Shown: positions 49,716 to 50,104 of the stretch, piece by piece | Layout of the letters: each line of letters opens with the position of its first letter | Numbering within the stretch: position 1 is the stretch's first letter | Source of the DNA: Pseudomonadota bacterium | Lineage (GTDB): Bacteria > Pseudomonadota > Alphaproteobacteria > Sphingomonadales > SMXR01 | Reading direction: 5' to 3' | NCBI GenBank assembly: GCA_022574255.1 | Contig: JACZSK010000010.1 | Location: 1-50,104 of the forward strand | DNA: 50,104 nucleotides | Notes under the pieces: generated by a model | Databases searched by the model: none | Told to the model about the DNA's origin: nothing | Seen by the model: the letters and a program-made list of their open reading frames with translations, nothing else | Made by a program: the position numbers and the translations under genes

Positions 49716-50104
49716 ATGGGTGATATTCCCTCAATCGACCTGTCGCCATTTCTTGAGGGCGCCCCGGAATCCCCCGAGACGGTGGCGGCCATTGCCGCAG
49801 CCTGCCGCGACTGGGGATTTTTCCAGGTCACCGGCCACGGCATCGCTACAAACGAAATCGACGCGCTGTGGCAGGCGGTGCGCGGCTTCTTTGCCTTGCC
49901 GCTGGCCGACAAGCGCCGCCTCCTGCGCTCGAAAGACAACCCCCTTGGCTACTTTGACCGCGAGTTGACCAAGAATGCCCGCGACCTGAAGGAAATTATC
50001 GATTTTGGGCCGGCCCCCCGGAGCGGGGAGGCGGTGGGCCCGGACGGCGAAAACCGCTGGCCCGATGAACACGCCCTGCCCGGCTTCCGCACGACGATTG
50101 CCGG
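49716..50104 (+). CDS. 2-oxoglutarate/Fe(II)-dependent oxygenase, isopenicillin-N-synthase-like (N-terminal part)
   Basis: A frame opens at ATG 49716 and remains open to the window end (about 129 residues). It reads IPSIDLSPFLEG, AIAAACRDWGFFQVTGHGI, AVRGFFALPLADKRRL, GYFDRELTKNARDLKEIIDFG and NRWPDEHALPGFR. This is the conserved N-terminal (DIOX_N) region of isopenicillin-N-synthase-like oxygenases. The iron-binding HxD...H lies beyond the window, so activity cannot be judged. It diverges from the TPR-sulfotransferase gene. Confidence 0.88.
   Translation, partial: MGDIPSIDLSPFLEGAPESPETVAAIAAACRDWGFFQVTGHGIATNEIDALWQAVRGFFALPLADKRRLLRSKDNPLGYFDRELTKNARDLKEIIDFGPAPRSGEAVGPDGENRWPDEHALPGFRTTIA

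Overview
The window is typical alphaproteobacterial chromosome, GC-rich and densely packed. Gene content and order point to this class: a CP4-like aroA beside cmk, rpsA and ihfB; AddAB instead of RecBCD; a DivL-type pseudokinase with Tyr at the phospho-acceptor position; the ChvI-ChvG-HprK-RapZ-EIIA-HPr block next to ahcY; and a TIGR02300 (FYDLN-acid) protein. I cannot place it below class level. No prophage, integrase, CRISPR array, rRNA or complete IS is visible.

Region 1 (1-4.7 kb) holds a two-component pair (NtrY-like kinase, truncated by the window edge, and an NtrC-family regulator) diverging from a membrane-fusion protein and a MacB/LolD-type ABC ATPase. A perfect sigma-54 -24/-12 element precedes the efflux genes, with two related operator-like sites 21 bp apart about 100 bp upstream. 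The FtsX-type permease that should complete the transporter survives only as an N-terminal fragment.

Region 2 (4.7-16.5 kb) carries tRNA-Ala(GGC), the FYDLN protein, then a plus-strand run: aroA, cmk, rpsA (strong terminator), ihfB, lapA, pyrF, trpF, trpB, trpA, accD, folC. It covers aromatic amino-acid, pyrimidine, translation, lipid and folate metabolism.

Region 3 (16.5-34.6 kb) is an 18-kb run entirely on the minus strand. In transcription order it is chvI, chvG, hprK, rapZ, EIIA-Man, HPr, ahcY (own promoter with a palindromic operator candidate), divL, tsaE, amgK, murU, addB, addA, trxA. It joins envelope sensing, PTS phosphorelay regulation, the methyl cycle, cell-cycle control, tRNA modification, peptidoglycan recycling and double-strand-break repair. 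Many genes overlap by 4 bp (ATGA), indicating translational coupling.

Region 4 (34.6-44.3 kb) contains a J-domain protein, an Na+-dependent symporter, a membrane-anchored M19 dipeptidase, SufE, a complete phage-shock locus, a small two-TM protein, a lipoprotein amidohydrolase and tRNA-Val(CAC). The psp locus consists of a newly read 58-codon ORF, pspA, pspB and pspC, diverging from pspF. A perfect sigma-54 promoter and AT-rich repeated operator sites lie between the two arms.

Region 5 (44.3-50.1 kb) is more accessory: a TetR regulator with a palindrome that recurs 1.15 kb downstream, a small membrane protein, a receiver-only regulator, an HELGH-motif protein, arfB, a 295-bp nested inverted-repeat (MITE-like) element, a MerR regulator overlapping a TPR-sulfotransferase, and the start of a 2OG-Fe(II) oxygenase cut by the window end.

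I do not see a wholly new multi-gene system. The best leads are the two sigma-54 circuits (one driving a transporter with a broken permease), the small ORF heading the psp operon, the MITE-like element and the twin TetR-type palindromes.
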